NCBI GenBank assembly: GCA_963771595.1
Contig: CAVYUC010000038.1
Span: forward strand, 127,465 to 191,464
From: CAVYUC01 sp963771595
Lineage (GTDB): Bacteria > Bacteroidota > Bacteroidia > Bacteroidales > Prolixibacteraceae
DNA: 64,000 nucleotides
Direction: 5' to 3'
Each line of letters starts with the position of its first letter. Position 1 is the first letter of the stretch. Under the pieces are notes generated by a model. The model was not told the origin of the DNA and made no database searches. It saw only the letters and a list, made by a program, of their open reading frames with translations. Positions 43,386 through 52,299 of this stretch are shown here, piece after piece. The translations under genes were made by a program, and so were the position numbers.

Positions 43386-45035
43386 ATGAAAAAGATAGTT
43401 CAGTATTTATTAGTTGCATTGCTGGTAATTCCCGCTGTATTGGTTTCGGGAAACGAAAGGGATGTTAAAACGATTGTCACCAGCGGAAAATGGGTAAACC
43501 GCAGCGACGGCTATGTTCCCGATCCTACTTACAATCCGGAAGAAACCGGGGCCAATGAAAACATTCAAACCCAAAAACGTTTTAAAACATTTGGGTTCGA
43601 AGAAAACAACACCTTTATTCTCGATTCGGCAAAACAACGTTATACCGGGAAATACCAGCTTTCGGGTGATAAAATCATCATGAATTTTAATCCGGTTGAA
43701 GTCACGCATTTCCGGAAAAAAACGGATCCGAACAGCTCATCCAACGATTATATTTCAGTTAAGGAAACCGTGAAACTGCCGCAGCGGGAATTAACATTGA
43801 CTGACAATGGTAAATTGGGTGGCGATGGTTTTACCTATAAAAATTACAGCGGCGCTGTTTCAGGGTTGCTGAACTTTTACGAATTTTCGGGTTTTGCAAA
43901 CGTTACCTGGAAACACCTGGTAATGATGATTGTAGGTTTCTTTTTTATATTTCTGGCTATTCGCTACGATTTTGAACCACTCCTGCTTATTCCTATCGGA
44001 TTTGGGATTTTAATCGGAAATATTCCCATGTTTCAGGCGGTTGATTTTAACCTGAAACTGGGGATTTATGAACCGGGATCAGTATTAAACATTTTGTACC
44101 AGGGTGTTGTTCAGGGTTGGTATCCGCCGCTGATTTTCCTTGGAATCGGAGCTATGACAGACTTTTCGTCGCTGATTTCAAATCCAAAACTGATGCTGCT
44201 GGGAGCCGCGGCGCAGGTAGGTATTTTCCTTACGTTTTTAGGTGCATTGTATCTTGGATTTGCCCCGCCCGAAGCTGGTGCAATTGGTATTATTGGCGGC
44301 GCCGATGGTCCGACGGCTATTTTTATTTCGTCGAAACTGGCAAACGGTTTAAATGTGATGGCCAACGGCGTAACGGTAAAAAACCTGATTGGGCCAATTG
44401 CCATTGCAGCGTATTCGTACATGGCGCTGGTGCCTGTTATCCAGCCGCCGGTTATTCGGTTGCTTACATCTAAAAAAGAACGCCGGATACGGATGAAACC
44501 ACCGCGCGCAGTTTCCAAACTGGAGAAAATTCTTTTTCCGATACTTGGATTGATGTTAACGGCTTATATTGCGCCATCGGCACTGCCACTTCTCGGAATG
44601 CTTTTCTTTGGTAACCTGCTTAAAGAATCGGGTGTTACAAAACGCCTGGCACAAACAGCCAGCAATACGTTAATCGATATAGTTACCATACTTCTGGGAA
44701 TTACAGTTGGTGCGTCAACGCAGGCCGACGTGTTTCTTACGCCGTCGTCGATAAAGATATTCGCATTGGGTGCGGGATCATTTGTAATAGCTACAGCAGG
44801 CGGTGTTATGGGAGCCAAAATCATGAACCTATTCATGAAAAAAGGAAATAAGATCAATCCGATGATTGGCGCCGCCGGTGTTTCTGCTGTCCCCGACAGC
44901 GCGCGGGTTGTGCAAACAATGGGATTAAAGGAAGATCCGACCAACCACTTGTTAATGCATGCGATGGCGCCTAATGTTTCCGGTGTTATTGGCTCGGCAG
45001 TGGCGGCGGGTATTTTGCTCAGCTTTTTGATGTAG
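43386..45035 (+). CDS. Na+-translocating decarboxylase beta subunit with N-terminal extracytoplasmic domain
   Basis: Residues about 175-549 are a typical OadB/MmdB beta subunit with many membrane spans and the motifs GAMTDFSSLISNPKLMLLGA, GIIGGADGPTAIFISSKLA and GAAGVSAVPDSARVVQ, including the conserved Asp/Ser residues that bind Na+ in the family. It decarboxylates carboxybiotin and exports sodium. Unusually, it starts with a signal peptide (MKKIVQYLLVALLVIPAVLVSG) and about 130 residues of beta-rich, lipocalin-like sequence (FEENNTFILDSAKQRYTGKY). No alternative start fits the usual length of about 380-430. Confidence 0.93.
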   Translation: MKKIVQYLLVALLVIPAVLVSGNERDVKTIVTSGKWVNRSDGYVPDPTYNPEETGANENIQTQKRFKTFGFEENNTFILDSAKQRYTGKYQLSGDKIIMNFNPVEVTHFRKKTDPNSSSNDYISVKETVKLPQRELTLTDNGKLGGDGFTYKNYSGAVSGLLNFYEFSGFANVTWKHLVMMIVGFFFIFLAIRYDFEPLLLIPIGFGILIGNIPMFQAVDFNLKLGIYEPGSVLNILYQGVVQGWYPPLIFLGIGAMTDFSSLISNPKLMLLGAAAQVGIFLTFLGALYLGFAPPEAGAIGIIGGADGPTAIFISSKLANGLNVMANGVTVKNLIGPIAIAAYSYMALVPVIQPPVIRLLTSKKERRIRMKPPRAVSKLEKILFPILGLMLTAYIAPSALPLLGMLFFGNLLKESGVTKRLAQTASNTLIDIVTILLGITVGASTQADVFLTPSSIKIFALGAGSFVIATAGGVMGAKIMNLFMKKGNKINPMIGAAGVSAVPDSARVVQTMGLKEDPTNHLLMHAMAPNVSGVIGSAVAAGILLSFLM

Positions 45036-45055
45036 AAAACAGAAAACAGAAAAAT

Positions 45056-45108
45056 GGCATCCGTTGTAAAGACAAGGCATGCCTTGTCTCTGCAGATGAT
45101 GCCCTTTT
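45056..45108 (+). terminator. Nested palindrome / terminator after the decarboxylase operon
   Basis: An outer stem GGCATC / GATGCC followed by CTTTTT encloses a perfect 20-base palindrome (AGACAAGGCA / TGCCTTGTCT, 45070-45089). The inner palindrome is of a dispersed type (GAGACAAGGCATGCCTTGTC) found in many genomes. Confidence 0.75.
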
Positions 45109-45126
45109 TCTGTTTTTCAGGTTCAG

Positions 45127-45390
45127 TTACAAATTTAAACTTTCCCCCTGAATCCATAAAAACCACGAGTCTTTTGCAATTTCATGCTTCAGAATGAAAA
45201 CTTTTTCGTCGCTGGTTCGGACCTTAAAATAGTTGGCTGCCCTAAAGCGGGGATTTTGATTTCCCTGATACCAGCGATCCAGAATTTCAACAATTTCAAA
45301 TTTGATGGTGTCCCAGTAAAAGCGCACCGGATATTCATCGGGCTTGTACCCTGAATAACATTCCACTTTTACAGCAATCAAATCTTTCAT
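45127..45390 (-). CDS. Small conserved hypothetical protein
   Basis: The 87-residue cytoplasmic protein has no signal or membrane segment. It reads EYPVRFYWDTIKFEIVEILD, RWYQGN, then YFKVRTSDEKVFILKHEIAK and ends SWFLWIQGESL. The pattern, a small beta sheet with VxEILDRW, resembles a family often encoded near translesion polymerases (DUF6504-like), but I am not sure. It is convergent with the decarboxylase operon and stands alone. Confidence 0.7.
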   Translation of the reverse strand: MKDLIAVKVECYSGYKPDEYPVRFYWDTIKFEIVEILDRWYQGNQNPRFRAANYFKVRTSDEKVFILKHEIAKDSWFLWIQGESLNL

Positions 45391-45482
45391 TGCAGTAAAT
45401 TACAAAAAATGAATCAATATTGCTTCGGTAAGTCCTGCGAGTGCAATTATGCAATCATCTGAAATACTAAATATTAATGGAA

Positions 45483-46406
45483 TTATTTCTGTTGTTCAAT
45501 AATCTTCCGGATTTTGCGGTTGTTCATTTTTCCGGAATAAACAATCAGTGAATATTTCAGCACAAGTGGTTCTGTTTCAGAAAGAGGAACCGTTTTATTT
45601 CCCGGCCATGCTGCGTTTTGCATGCTGTTTTTGGCCCGCAAAATCCAGGATTGCGGATACCCCGGATTGTCAGGATTATCAACAATTATGATTCCGCCGT
45701 AGCTGTTGTTTTCTCCAACCGAACCGGAAATATTGATATAACCATTGGATTGAACAGCGGTTACTTTTGGTTCAATTTCGCCATTTGGGCCGGTAAATTT
45801 TACATCATCAGGCAAAATCATCCGCACCGAAAAGCCACTGTACCCTTTTTCGTCTTGCGAACCACCAATGGAAAGGTTTTCTTCCAGCGCCAGCAACCGG
45901 ATTTCAAAATCTATTTTCCGGTAATTTCCTGATTTCGGATGAACCTGGATAATTGAATTTTCTTTTAAATACGGAACTTTCCGGCCATTCATTTGCCATT
46001 TGTCCGATTTCCAAAAAACTTCGATTTTCAGGACTCCCGTTCCGTTGCTTTTACTTATGAATTCAACATCAGCCACATCCTGTTCAAAATCTTTTATCTC
46101 CCATGGATCGCCTATTCGTTCCCCATCGATCCATACCTGGTGCCAGGCCCAGAAAATTCCGCGATGATGCAGGTGATCATCCGGAAAATCTTCAGTTAAA
46201 ATATTACCGTCAATTCCCCACAATGGATGAATGTAATTGGTTCGTTGGTATTCTCCATTTTTACTTTTGGGCTGAATCTGGTAAAAAAGAATTTTTTCGC
46301 CCTGTTCGGTGACTAAAATACCGTCGTCGGCTGGTTGTATGGTTACCTGTGCATTTAAACCAAATACAAAATTCAAAAAAACTGTGAGCGCGAAAAGCCG
46401 TTTCAT
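45483..46406 (-). CDS. DUF6807 (PmoA-like) secreted protein
   Basis: The 307-residue protein has a signal peptide (ending FGLNAQ), then QRTNYIHPLWGIDGNILTED, FPDDHLHHRGIFWAWHQVWI, FSVRMILPDDVKFTGPNGEI and a C-terminal YSLIVYSGKMN. The DHxHHRG motif marks the DUF6807 family (named after methane oxygenase PmoA but unrelated to it in practice), frequently found in carbohydrate loci of Bacteroidota and Planctomycetes. The His cluster suggests a metal or sugar-binding site. It lies just downstream of the keto-glycoside gene set. Confidence 0.88.
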   Translation of the reverse strand: MKRLFALTVFLNFVFGLNAQVTIQPADDGILVTEQGEKILFYQIQPKSKNGEYQRTNYIHPLWGIDGNILTEDFPDDHLHHRGIFWAWHQVWIDGERIGDPWEIKDFEQDVADVEFISKSNGTGVLKIEVFWKSDKWQMNGRKVPYLKENSIIQVHPKSGNYRKIDFEIRLLALEENLSIGGSQDEKGYSGFSVRMILPDDVKFTGPNGEIEPKVTAVQSNGYINISGSVGENNSYGGIIIVDNPDNPGYPQSWILRAKNSMQNAAWPGNKTVPLSETEPLVLKYSLIVYSGKMNNRKIRKIIEQQK

Positions 46407-46418
46407 TTTATTTGTTTT

Positions 46419-46649
46419 TTACTGAATGATTTTTACCAGTACCCAAAATACCAGCCGGAAAATTAACAACAGGAAATACAGCGCCAAACCTCCCAAAAGG
46501 ACGATGTGCAACTGTGATATTAAATCTTTTAAACCATTATCGTACTTTAAAACAGAAAACAAAACGAATCCGAAACTGGTTAATAAACAAACTGTAAAAA
46601 TCAAAAATTCGGTTTTAATGCTTTTTCCGGTTTTTCTTTTGCTATTCAT
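46419..46649 (-). CDS. Small two-span membrane protein
   Basis: The 76-residue protein has a basic start (MNSKRKTGKSIKTE) and two hydrophobic segments (FLIFTVCLLTSFGFVLFSVL and HIVLLGGLALYFLLLIF) separated by a short loop. It ends 13 bases before the DUF6807 gene and is in the same direction. No family recognised. Confidence 0.65.
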   Translation of the reverse strand: MNSKRKTGKSIKTEFLIFTVCLLTSFGFVLFSVLKYDNGLKDLISQLHIVLLGGLALYFLLLIFRLVFWVLVKIIQ

Positions 46650-46706
46650 TCGAATAAATTATTTTTTACTGAAATTCAATTTAAAATTACAATTTTCCTT
46701 CAAAAT

Positions 46707-46738
46707 AAAACTCCCCGGCAATAATACCGGAGAGTTTT
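46707..46738 (-). terminator. Terminator of the keto-glycoside operon
   Basis: AAAACTCCCCGG pairs with CCGGAGAGTTTT (one mismatch/wobble), loop about 8, followed on the minus strand by TTTATTTTG. It lies 23 bases past the oxidoreductase stop. Confidence 0.88.
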
Positions 46739-46760
46739 GTATTAAATAATGAACAAGTAT

Positions 46761-48104
46761 TTAAACTTTTGGTTCCCAACCGGGTGCATATTTCCGATCC
46801 CAAAGTTTCATGGCATCGCTGTCTTTCATTTTCCCGGTTTTGGCATCCACATCAAAATCTTTACCCACACGATAGGCAACGTTGGCATAATGTACCATCG
46901 ACTGGCTAATTGCGCCTTCTTCGATTGGCGAATTGAGTTTATCTTTTCCGCGAATGGTGTTGTAGAAATTCTGAACGTGACCAGTGGTCATGTCGCCACC
47001 GCCGCCTAAAGCTGTTCCGGCTTCGTTTGACGATGACTTGCTGTCTTTCACCAGTTTTCCCCTTCTGTCGTACAATTCGTATTTTCCCCTGTCGACAAAA
47101 ACAGAACCGTCGCTTCCGTAAATTATAGTTCCCCGGTCGGCGCCGTAAGTATTGTAACCATTGCGGCTTTTTCCGTCCCAGTTAATTATTTTATCTTCCG
47201 GAAAACTGAAAGTTGCGAACATGGTGTCATACATTTCCCAGCCGTCTTCCGGGAAATGACGTTTTGCAGCCTGAACATGCACATGCTCCGGATAATCCAC
47301 CTGCAAAGCCCAGCGGGCAACATCCAGCTCGTGTGTGGCATTGTTGCCTGTTTCCGCAGTTCCGTAATCCCATCCGTACCAGTGCCAGTTATAATCCCAT
47401 GTTTCTTCGGTATAATCGCGGCGTGGCGCCGGCCCCTGGAAAAGTTCCCAATCCAGTCCGGCAGGAGCTGGCGCTTTTTTCTGCACCGGAACCTCTCCGC
47501 GCGAATTGGAATAAAACGCCAGCGCTTTATATGGAGTGCCAATTCTTCCGTTGTGGATTTCCTTCATAATTTCGATGGTATGGTCCGACGAACGTTGCTG
47601 GTTTCCCATTTGAACCACTTTGTTGTATTTTTTCTGCGCATCCACTACCAGTTTATTTTCGAACATGTTGTGGCTGCAAGGTTTTTCAACATATACATGT
47701 TTGCCGCCTTGCATGGCCATAATTGCACCGGGCGTATGCCAGTGATCGGGAGTGGCAATCATCAGCAGGTCAACTTCCGGATCATCGATAACTTTCCGGA
47801 CGTCGTTTTCCAGTTTTGGTTTATAATCGATATACTTCGAAAAATTCTTTGCTGCTTTTTCTCGCTGGCTTTCCATAACATCGCACAGGTAAACCAGCTG
47901 TACATTGCTTTCTTTTTGCGACACCGGCTCGTAATAGGCACCCAACCTGCGGCCAAGGCCAATAATTGCCACATTCAACCTGTCGTTTGCTCCAATTATC
48001 TTTCTGTAACTTTGTGCTGTCATTCCCATGGCTGTTCCACCAATGGTAATACCTGCCGCACCGACAGATACTTTTTTTATAAAATCTCTTCTGTTTGAAC
48101 TCAT
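46761..48104 (-). CDS. Gfo/Idh/MocA-family oxidoreductase, Tat-exported
   Basis: The 447-residue protein begins with a twin-arginine signal (SSNRRDFIKKVSVGAAGITI). A Rossmann domain follows (NVAIIGLGRRLGAYYEPV), then the family motif HVYVEKPCSHNMFENK with the catalytic Lys, and a C-terminal substrate domain (NNATHELDVARWAL). Such exported members oxidise sugars, typically at C3 of a glycoside, using a tightly held NAD. Together with the isomerase-like and DUF1080 genes it fits the keto-glycoside pathway described in Bacteroides (established for homologues; the substrate here is unknown). Confidence 0.93.
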   Translation of the reverse strand: MSSNRRDFIKKVSVGAAGITIGGTAMGMTAQSYRKIIGANDRLNVAIIGLGRRLGAYYEPVSQKESNVQLVYLCDVMESQREKAAKNFSKYIDYKPKLENDVRKVIDDPEVDLLMIATPDHWHTPGAIMAMQGGKHVYVEKPCSHNMFENKLVVDAQKKYNKVVQMGNQQRSSDHTIEIMKEIHNGRIGTPYKALAFYSNSRGEVPVQKKAPAPAGLDWELFQGPAPRRDYTEETWDYNWHWYGWDYGTAETGNNATHELDVARWALQVDYPEHVHVQAAKRHFPEDGWEMYDTMFATFSFPEDKIINWDGKSRNGYNTYGADRGTIIYGSDGSVFVDRGKYELYDRRGKLVKDSKSSSNEAGTALGGGGDMTTGHVQNFYNTIRGKDKLNSPIEEGAISQSMVHYANVAYRVGKDFDVDAKTGKMKDSDAMKLWDRKYAPGWEPKV

Positions 48105-48121
48105 TTTAATATTCTTTTTAA

Positions 48122-48961
48122 TTACATCGTTGCCATTATTCCTCTAACGTATCCCAGTGATTCCATCATTCCCGGAAGCGGATCTTTTCCTTCAGCTTCA
48201 TATTCAAGTGCCAAAACCCCGTTGTAACCTAAATCATCCACTGCATTTAAAAACGAAACAAAATCAATTACGCCGCGGCCAATGATGCAGGTTTGCCCGT
48301 CGCTTGTTGCTTTTGTTACATCCTTGATATGAACATCGAAAACACGTTCGAAATAATCTTTTAAATCCTGCTCGGGATCGCGGCCAATGCGTTTGGTGTG
48401 GCCAATATCGATGCACAATCCCATACGTTTGTCCCTGTTTTTAATTTTCTCGTAAGCACTTTCGGCACTCGGATACAGTTTATCGCCCGGGCCATGATTG
48501 TGAATAGCCAGTTTGATGTCGTAATCTTTTACTTTTCCTTCCACATAATCCAGCAGTTCGTGATTTGGAACTCCAATTATTACATCCATTCCGGCGGTTT
48601 TGGCATATTCAAACCCTTGATCAACATCATCTTTGGTTTTCATATAAATTACACCGCCACCGTACAAATCAATTCCGTGCTCTTTACAATCGGCAACGGC
48701 TTGTTTAATGGTTTCCTTACTTGCATCAAGCGGAAGGTGCATGCTTTTAAACGAAACCTTATCAACACCGCAGCGACTGACCATCTCCAGTGCTTCTTCC
48801 CTGGGGAATTCGCGCAAAGAGTACGAAGCGACACCCAAATCAAAATCAAAATTTTCTTTTTTGGCCTGAGCCTTAGAAACTGATGCTTTTGTGAGGCCCG
48901 GAACAGCAGTTGCTGCAATTCCCAGACCGGCTGCTTTTAAAAAACTTCTTCTGTTTGCCAT
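48122..48961 (-). CDS. Sugar phosphate isomerase/epimerase-like TIM-barrel protein, exported
   Basis: The 279-residue protein has a Tat-type signal (ANRRSFLKAAGLGIAATAVP) and an AP-endonuclease-2-like barrel with VASYSLREFPREEALEMV, KLAIHNHGPGDKLYPSAESA, MGLCIDIGHTKRIGRDPEQD and YNGVLALEYEAEG. The His, Asp and Glu residues in these blocks bind a divalent metal in xylose-isomerase-like enzymes. It sits 17 bases from the oxidoreductase and 2 bases from the DUF1080 gene, so all three are co-expressed and act in the periplasm. Confidence 0.92.
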   Translation of the reverse strand: MANRRSFLKAAGLGIAATAVPGLTKASVSKAQAKKENFDFDLGVASYSLREFPREEALEMVSRCGVDKVSFKSMHLPLDASKETIKQAVADCKEHGIDLYGGGVIYMKTKDDVDQGFEYAKTAGMDVIIGVPNHELLDYVEGKVKDYDIKLAIHNHGPGDKLYPSAESAYEKIKNRDKRMGLCIDIGHTKRIGRDPEQDLKDYFERVFDVHIKDVTKATSDGQTCIIGRGVIDFVSFLNAVDDLGYNGVLALEYEAEGKDPLPGMMESLGYVRGIMATM

Positions 48962-48963
48962 AA

Positions 48964-50310
48964 TTATAATTTTCTTATTTTAATACTTCTGAAATGAACA
49001 GTGTTGTTATGATCCTGAATTAGAATTGGACTTTTTTCGGCCATTCCGAAATTTTCATAATCGGCATATTTGCTGCGGGCAACCAGCGCTTTATAAATTT
49101 TGCTTCCACGCTCGTATTCCACCACTTTTCGGCCATTCAGCCAGTGCTGAACAGTTCCGTCGGGATACATTACAATGCGGCCGCGGTTCCAATCGCCAGG
49201 GCCATTTACAAAACGACCTTCTGTTTCCGATGGAATTAAATCGTATAACGAAGCCAGTTTACGGTTTCCAACAACGCCCTCTTTTGCATCCGGATGTTTT
49301 TTATCATCCAGAATCTGATATTCCAAACCAATGCCGGGACCGTTGTTTCCCAGACCATACTTTATTCCACTGTTGGCTCCTTCGGTAAAATTAAAATCGA
49401 ATTTCAGTTCGAATGGCCCGAATTCTTCTTTTGTAACGATATCGCCACCCCTGGCCGAATTATTTCCTTCGTTTCCAACAACTGTAAGAATGCCGTCTTC
49501 CACTTTCCATCCTTCATCAGGAAATCCGCTGCCCGTGGCGCTTTTCCATTTATCGGTTGATTTGCCGTCGAAAAGCAACTCGAAACCTTTTTCTTTTTCT
49601 GCCGCGCTTAAATCGTTGGCCAGCAGGTTTACAACGTAAATTCCTTCGGCTGACGCCGGTTTAAGGTTTTCTGTTTTTATACGGATATTTTTCCACTTAA
49701 TCTGGTGACCGGCTTTCGCTTCATCATCACCAATACCATGTACCTGAAGCGCGATGAAACCTTTCTTCGTCATATCATCAATAACATGTGCACAAGCCAC
49801 ACCATTCAACCAGGTTTTTATGTTGTTTCCAATGCACTCAATCCGGTAATGGTTCCAGTCGTTCATTTTAAAAGCTGATTGCGCTTCCGGGTTTAATTCC
49901 ATCGGATAGAGCCAGCCCCTGCGTGCTTCATCGTAAATTCCACCGCTCCATGCCCTTTCCGAAGGATCCACTTCGCACTGGTAACCATGAACCCTGCCGC
50001 TCATATAATCTTCTTTGCTTTCGCTGCGAAACTGAATGCCCGAATTCATGTTTTCTTTCACCAGCAGATCCACTTCAAAAATAAAATCACCGTACTCCTT
50101 TTCGGTGCGAAGGAAAGAATTTGGCGTATTTAATACCGTTGTACCTACAATTGTACCGTCAACAACTCCATATAAAGCTTCGCCATTCAACTGTTTCCAG
50201 CCACTTAAATCTTTTCCGTTGAATAAATTCACCCAACCATCATTTTGCGCAAATGCGGCCGGAGGAAATGTTAACAACAGGAAAATGGAATAAATAAAGT
50301 ATTTTTTCAT
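48964..50310 (-). CDS. DUF1080 3-keto-glycoside hydrolase/lyase, two tandem domains
   Basis: The 448-residue protein has a signal peptide (ending AAFAQ) and two DUF1080 (PF06439) beta-jelly-roll domains. The first runs from about 25-215 (DGWVNLFNGKDLSGWKQLNG, GIQFRSES, CEVDPSERAWSGGIYDEARR). The second runs from about 235-448 (FELLFDGKSTDKWKSATGSG, SGIKYGLGN, GLEYQILDDKKHPDA). Members cleave 3-keto-glycosides after oxidation. Most homologues have a single domain; the tandem form may join two activities or add substrate binding. It is the first gene of the run with the isomerase-like and oxidoreductase genes. Confidence 0.92.
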   Translation of the reverse strand: MKKYFIYSIFLLLTFPPAAFAQNDGWVNLFNGKDLSGWKQLNGEALYGVVDGTIVGTTVLNTPNSFLRTEKEYGDFIFEVDLLVKENMNSGIQFRSESKEDYMSGRVHGYQCEVDPSERAWSGGIYDEARRGWLYPMELNPEAQSAFKMNDWNHYRIECIGNNIKTWLNGVACAHVIDDMTKKGFIALQVHGIGDDEAKAGHQIKWKNIRIKTENLKPASAEGIYVVNLLANDLSAAEKEKGFELLFDGKSTDKWKSATGSGFPDEGWKVEDGILTVVGNEGNNSARGGDIVTKEEFGPFELKFDFNFTEGANSGIKYGLGNNGPGIGLEYQILDDKKHPDAKEGVVGNRKLASLYDLIPSETEGRFVNGPGDWNRGRIVMYPDGTVQHWLNGRKVVEYERGSKIYKALVARSKYADYENFGMAEKSPILIQDHNNTVHFRSIKIRKL

Positions 50311-50652
50311 TTTATAAAATTTTGTTTAATATAATGTTTTATCAAAATCATTCAGCATACAATTCAACATCAGTAATTTATGACACTGCGGAAATCGCAT
50401 AGGAAGATTATTCAATCAACTGTTATGATGGCCGGCTTCTATCTGCTTCATTGGTTACTAATTAAATTGTTGTTTTAAAAAATTCCCGTGTACGAACACG
50501 ATATGGACAAATTTAAACTTTTTTTGGTGTGAATGGCGATGTTGAACAACACAATTATTGCCCTAAACTCATTTTTTATGCCATTTATAAGAAGCGAAAA
50601 TAAAAAAACCTTCATCGTTTGACACAGGTTTTAATAAAATTTACCTTGATAT
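50311..50652. other. Intergenic region
   Basis: The 342 bases between the DUF1080 and GH30-like genes hold no coding potential that I recognise. A weak AAAAACC / GGTTTT hairpin at about 50604-50632 may end the GH30-like transcript. The promoter of the keto-glycoside operon must lie here on the minus strand, but no clear TAnnTTTG box was found. Confidence 0.4.
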
Positions 50653-52131
50653 TTAATTGGTTACAGCAAAAAAAGTTGTAACTGAACCTTTTGGCGCCGT
50701 ATAATAAATTTCTCCGTTTATAACATCAAAATCTCCTGTTTCCTGGTATAAGTTCGTTTCATCTTCCGTTGTGCGGAATGCTTTAAACTTCTCTGCCAAA
50801 CAACCTTCAATTTTTATTATTATTGATTTATCGGTATTGGTATTCATGTTGGTGACCACAAAAGCATTCGGATTTTCTGTTTTTCCATGCCCGAAAGCAA
50901 TAACCGGCACCTCGGTATCCATAGAAATTGTACGGCAGACATCCATTCCGGGTTGACCGGCACGCGTAATTTGCTTGTAGAAATAATATCCGCGGCGCAC
51001 TTCATAAGTTCCGTCTTCGTGCACTGTAAACGCCGAACCCGGATTTGGATCGCCGCCAACCCACTGCGGCGGACGCTGTATTCCAGCCCACGGAATTATA
51101 CCGTTTACACGTGCTGAATAAATATTATCGTGCATCTCCTTTATATTTTTTGCATCCATTTTACTCCAGCTGGTTGAAGTTACCCAGGCATGCAACAGCG
51201 GCTTTTTTGCCCTGATCATTTGTGTGCCGAGGCAATTGTGGTCGCCAAACCAGCGGCTGTTATAATTTCCGCTGAAAAAGCCGTGTGAAGTTATCAGTCC
51301 CAGAGCTTTTACACATTCATTGTCGCGGGTAATTGCATCGGAATATCCCCAGTACGAAAAACGGTACCAGTTGGTAGTTTCTCCAGGTGTTACGCCCACA
51401 TCGCCCAAACCGGCGTCTATCAGTTTATTATTGGTCAGTTTTATCATTTCAACCACCAGTTCAGGGCTCCAGAACATGTTGTAATCGTGGCCCTCCCCAA
51501 TGTTTGGATCTTTTCCGTCGAGTGGCCAGCGTTCCCAATCCTCGCCTTCGTTGTGGAGCGAAACATAATTAACCGGAAAATCTTCTTTTTCGCGAAGAAA
51601 CTTTACCCAGCTCACCAGGTATTCAGCCAAATCTTCTTTATGCTGCGGCTCGAGGTCGCGGCCGCGTATTTTCTTTTGCAACGTCATGTAGGCCGGAGGT
51701 CCGTATAAAGTTGTTATTATCTGCAAATCACGATTATTCTCGCGTGTTTTCGCCAATCCTTTCCGTACAAATTCGCGCATGTTTTTAGTCGTTGTTTCGT
51801 GGTCGTACTTACCACCAGGTTGGGTTTGATGAAAAGGATCGTAAAACATTTTTACCAACCCCACTTTCAAGCCATCTTCCCCAAAAACCATTTCAATAAT
51901 TTCATTTTTTTGCTGCTCATCCAGCAAACTAAAACCGCCATACTCCTGTGCATATTCATTGTAATCAGGAGTTTGAGCCGTTTCAACATAGTTAAAACCG
52001 AACCCGTCCCAGTCGCGCACTTTTTCGTTAAATTTTACCGTTACCGGAACACCTTTAATTACCGGATACTGAGCGTTTAAATGCATAGTCAGGCAGAGAA
52101 GAATGACTAAAAAAAGTCTGGATTTTTTCAT
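50653..52131 (-). CDS. Glycoside hydrolase, clan A (GH30-like)
   Basis: The 492-residue protein has a signal peptide (MKKSRLFLVILLCLTMHLNAQ), a (beta/alpha)8 barrel and a C-terminal beta domain. The start VRDWDGFGFNYVET is of the GH30 type (G-F-G), and the acid/base Glu is in VNYVSLHNEGEDW. The nucleophile Glu is less clear, since the expected strand near HAWVTSTSW lacks an obvious Glu. Substrate cannot be told. It is transcribed alone, upstream of the keto-glycoside genes in the same direction. Confidence 0.8.
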   Translation of the reverse strand: MKKSRLFLVILLCLTMHLNAQYPVIKGVPVTVKFNEKVRDWDGFGFNYVETAQTPDYNEYAQEYGGFSLLDEQQKNEIIEMVFGEDGLKVGLVKMFYDPFHQTQPGGKYDHETTTKNMREFVRKGLAKTRENNRDLQIITTLYGPPAYMTLQKKIRGRDLEPQHKEDLAEYLVSWVKFLREKEDFPVNYVSLHNEGEDWERWPLDGKDPNIGEGHDYNMFWSPELVVEMIKLTNNKLIDAGLGDVGVTPGETTNWYRFSYWGYSDAITRDNECVKALGLITSHGFFSGNYNSRWFGDHNCLGTQMIRAKKPLLHAWVTSTSWSKMDAKNIKEMHDNIYSARVNGIIPWAGIQRPPQWVGGDPNPGSAFTVHEDGTYEVRRGYYFYKQITRAGQPGMDVCRTISMDTEVPVIAFGHGKTENPNAFVVTNMNTNTDKSIIIKIEGCLAEKFKAFRTTEDETNLYQETGDFDVINGEIYYTAPKGSVTTFFAVTN

Positions 52132-52299
52132 TGTATTGGTTTATTTTTTTTGATTTGTTGCAAGATATAAAAAGCAACTTTAGTAATTTAAATTATTGTC
52201 GTATTTCCAAAATTATTAACCGGGAACGTTACCGAAAATGTTTTAATTTTTTGCATATCATTTTTATAATTTCGAAATTGAACAAAATAATATTCAGCT

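Noticed and set aside
47256..48098. 280-codon plus-strand open frame
   Set aside because: It is antisense to the clearly recognisable Gfo/Idh/MocA oxidoreductase and has no family resemblance.
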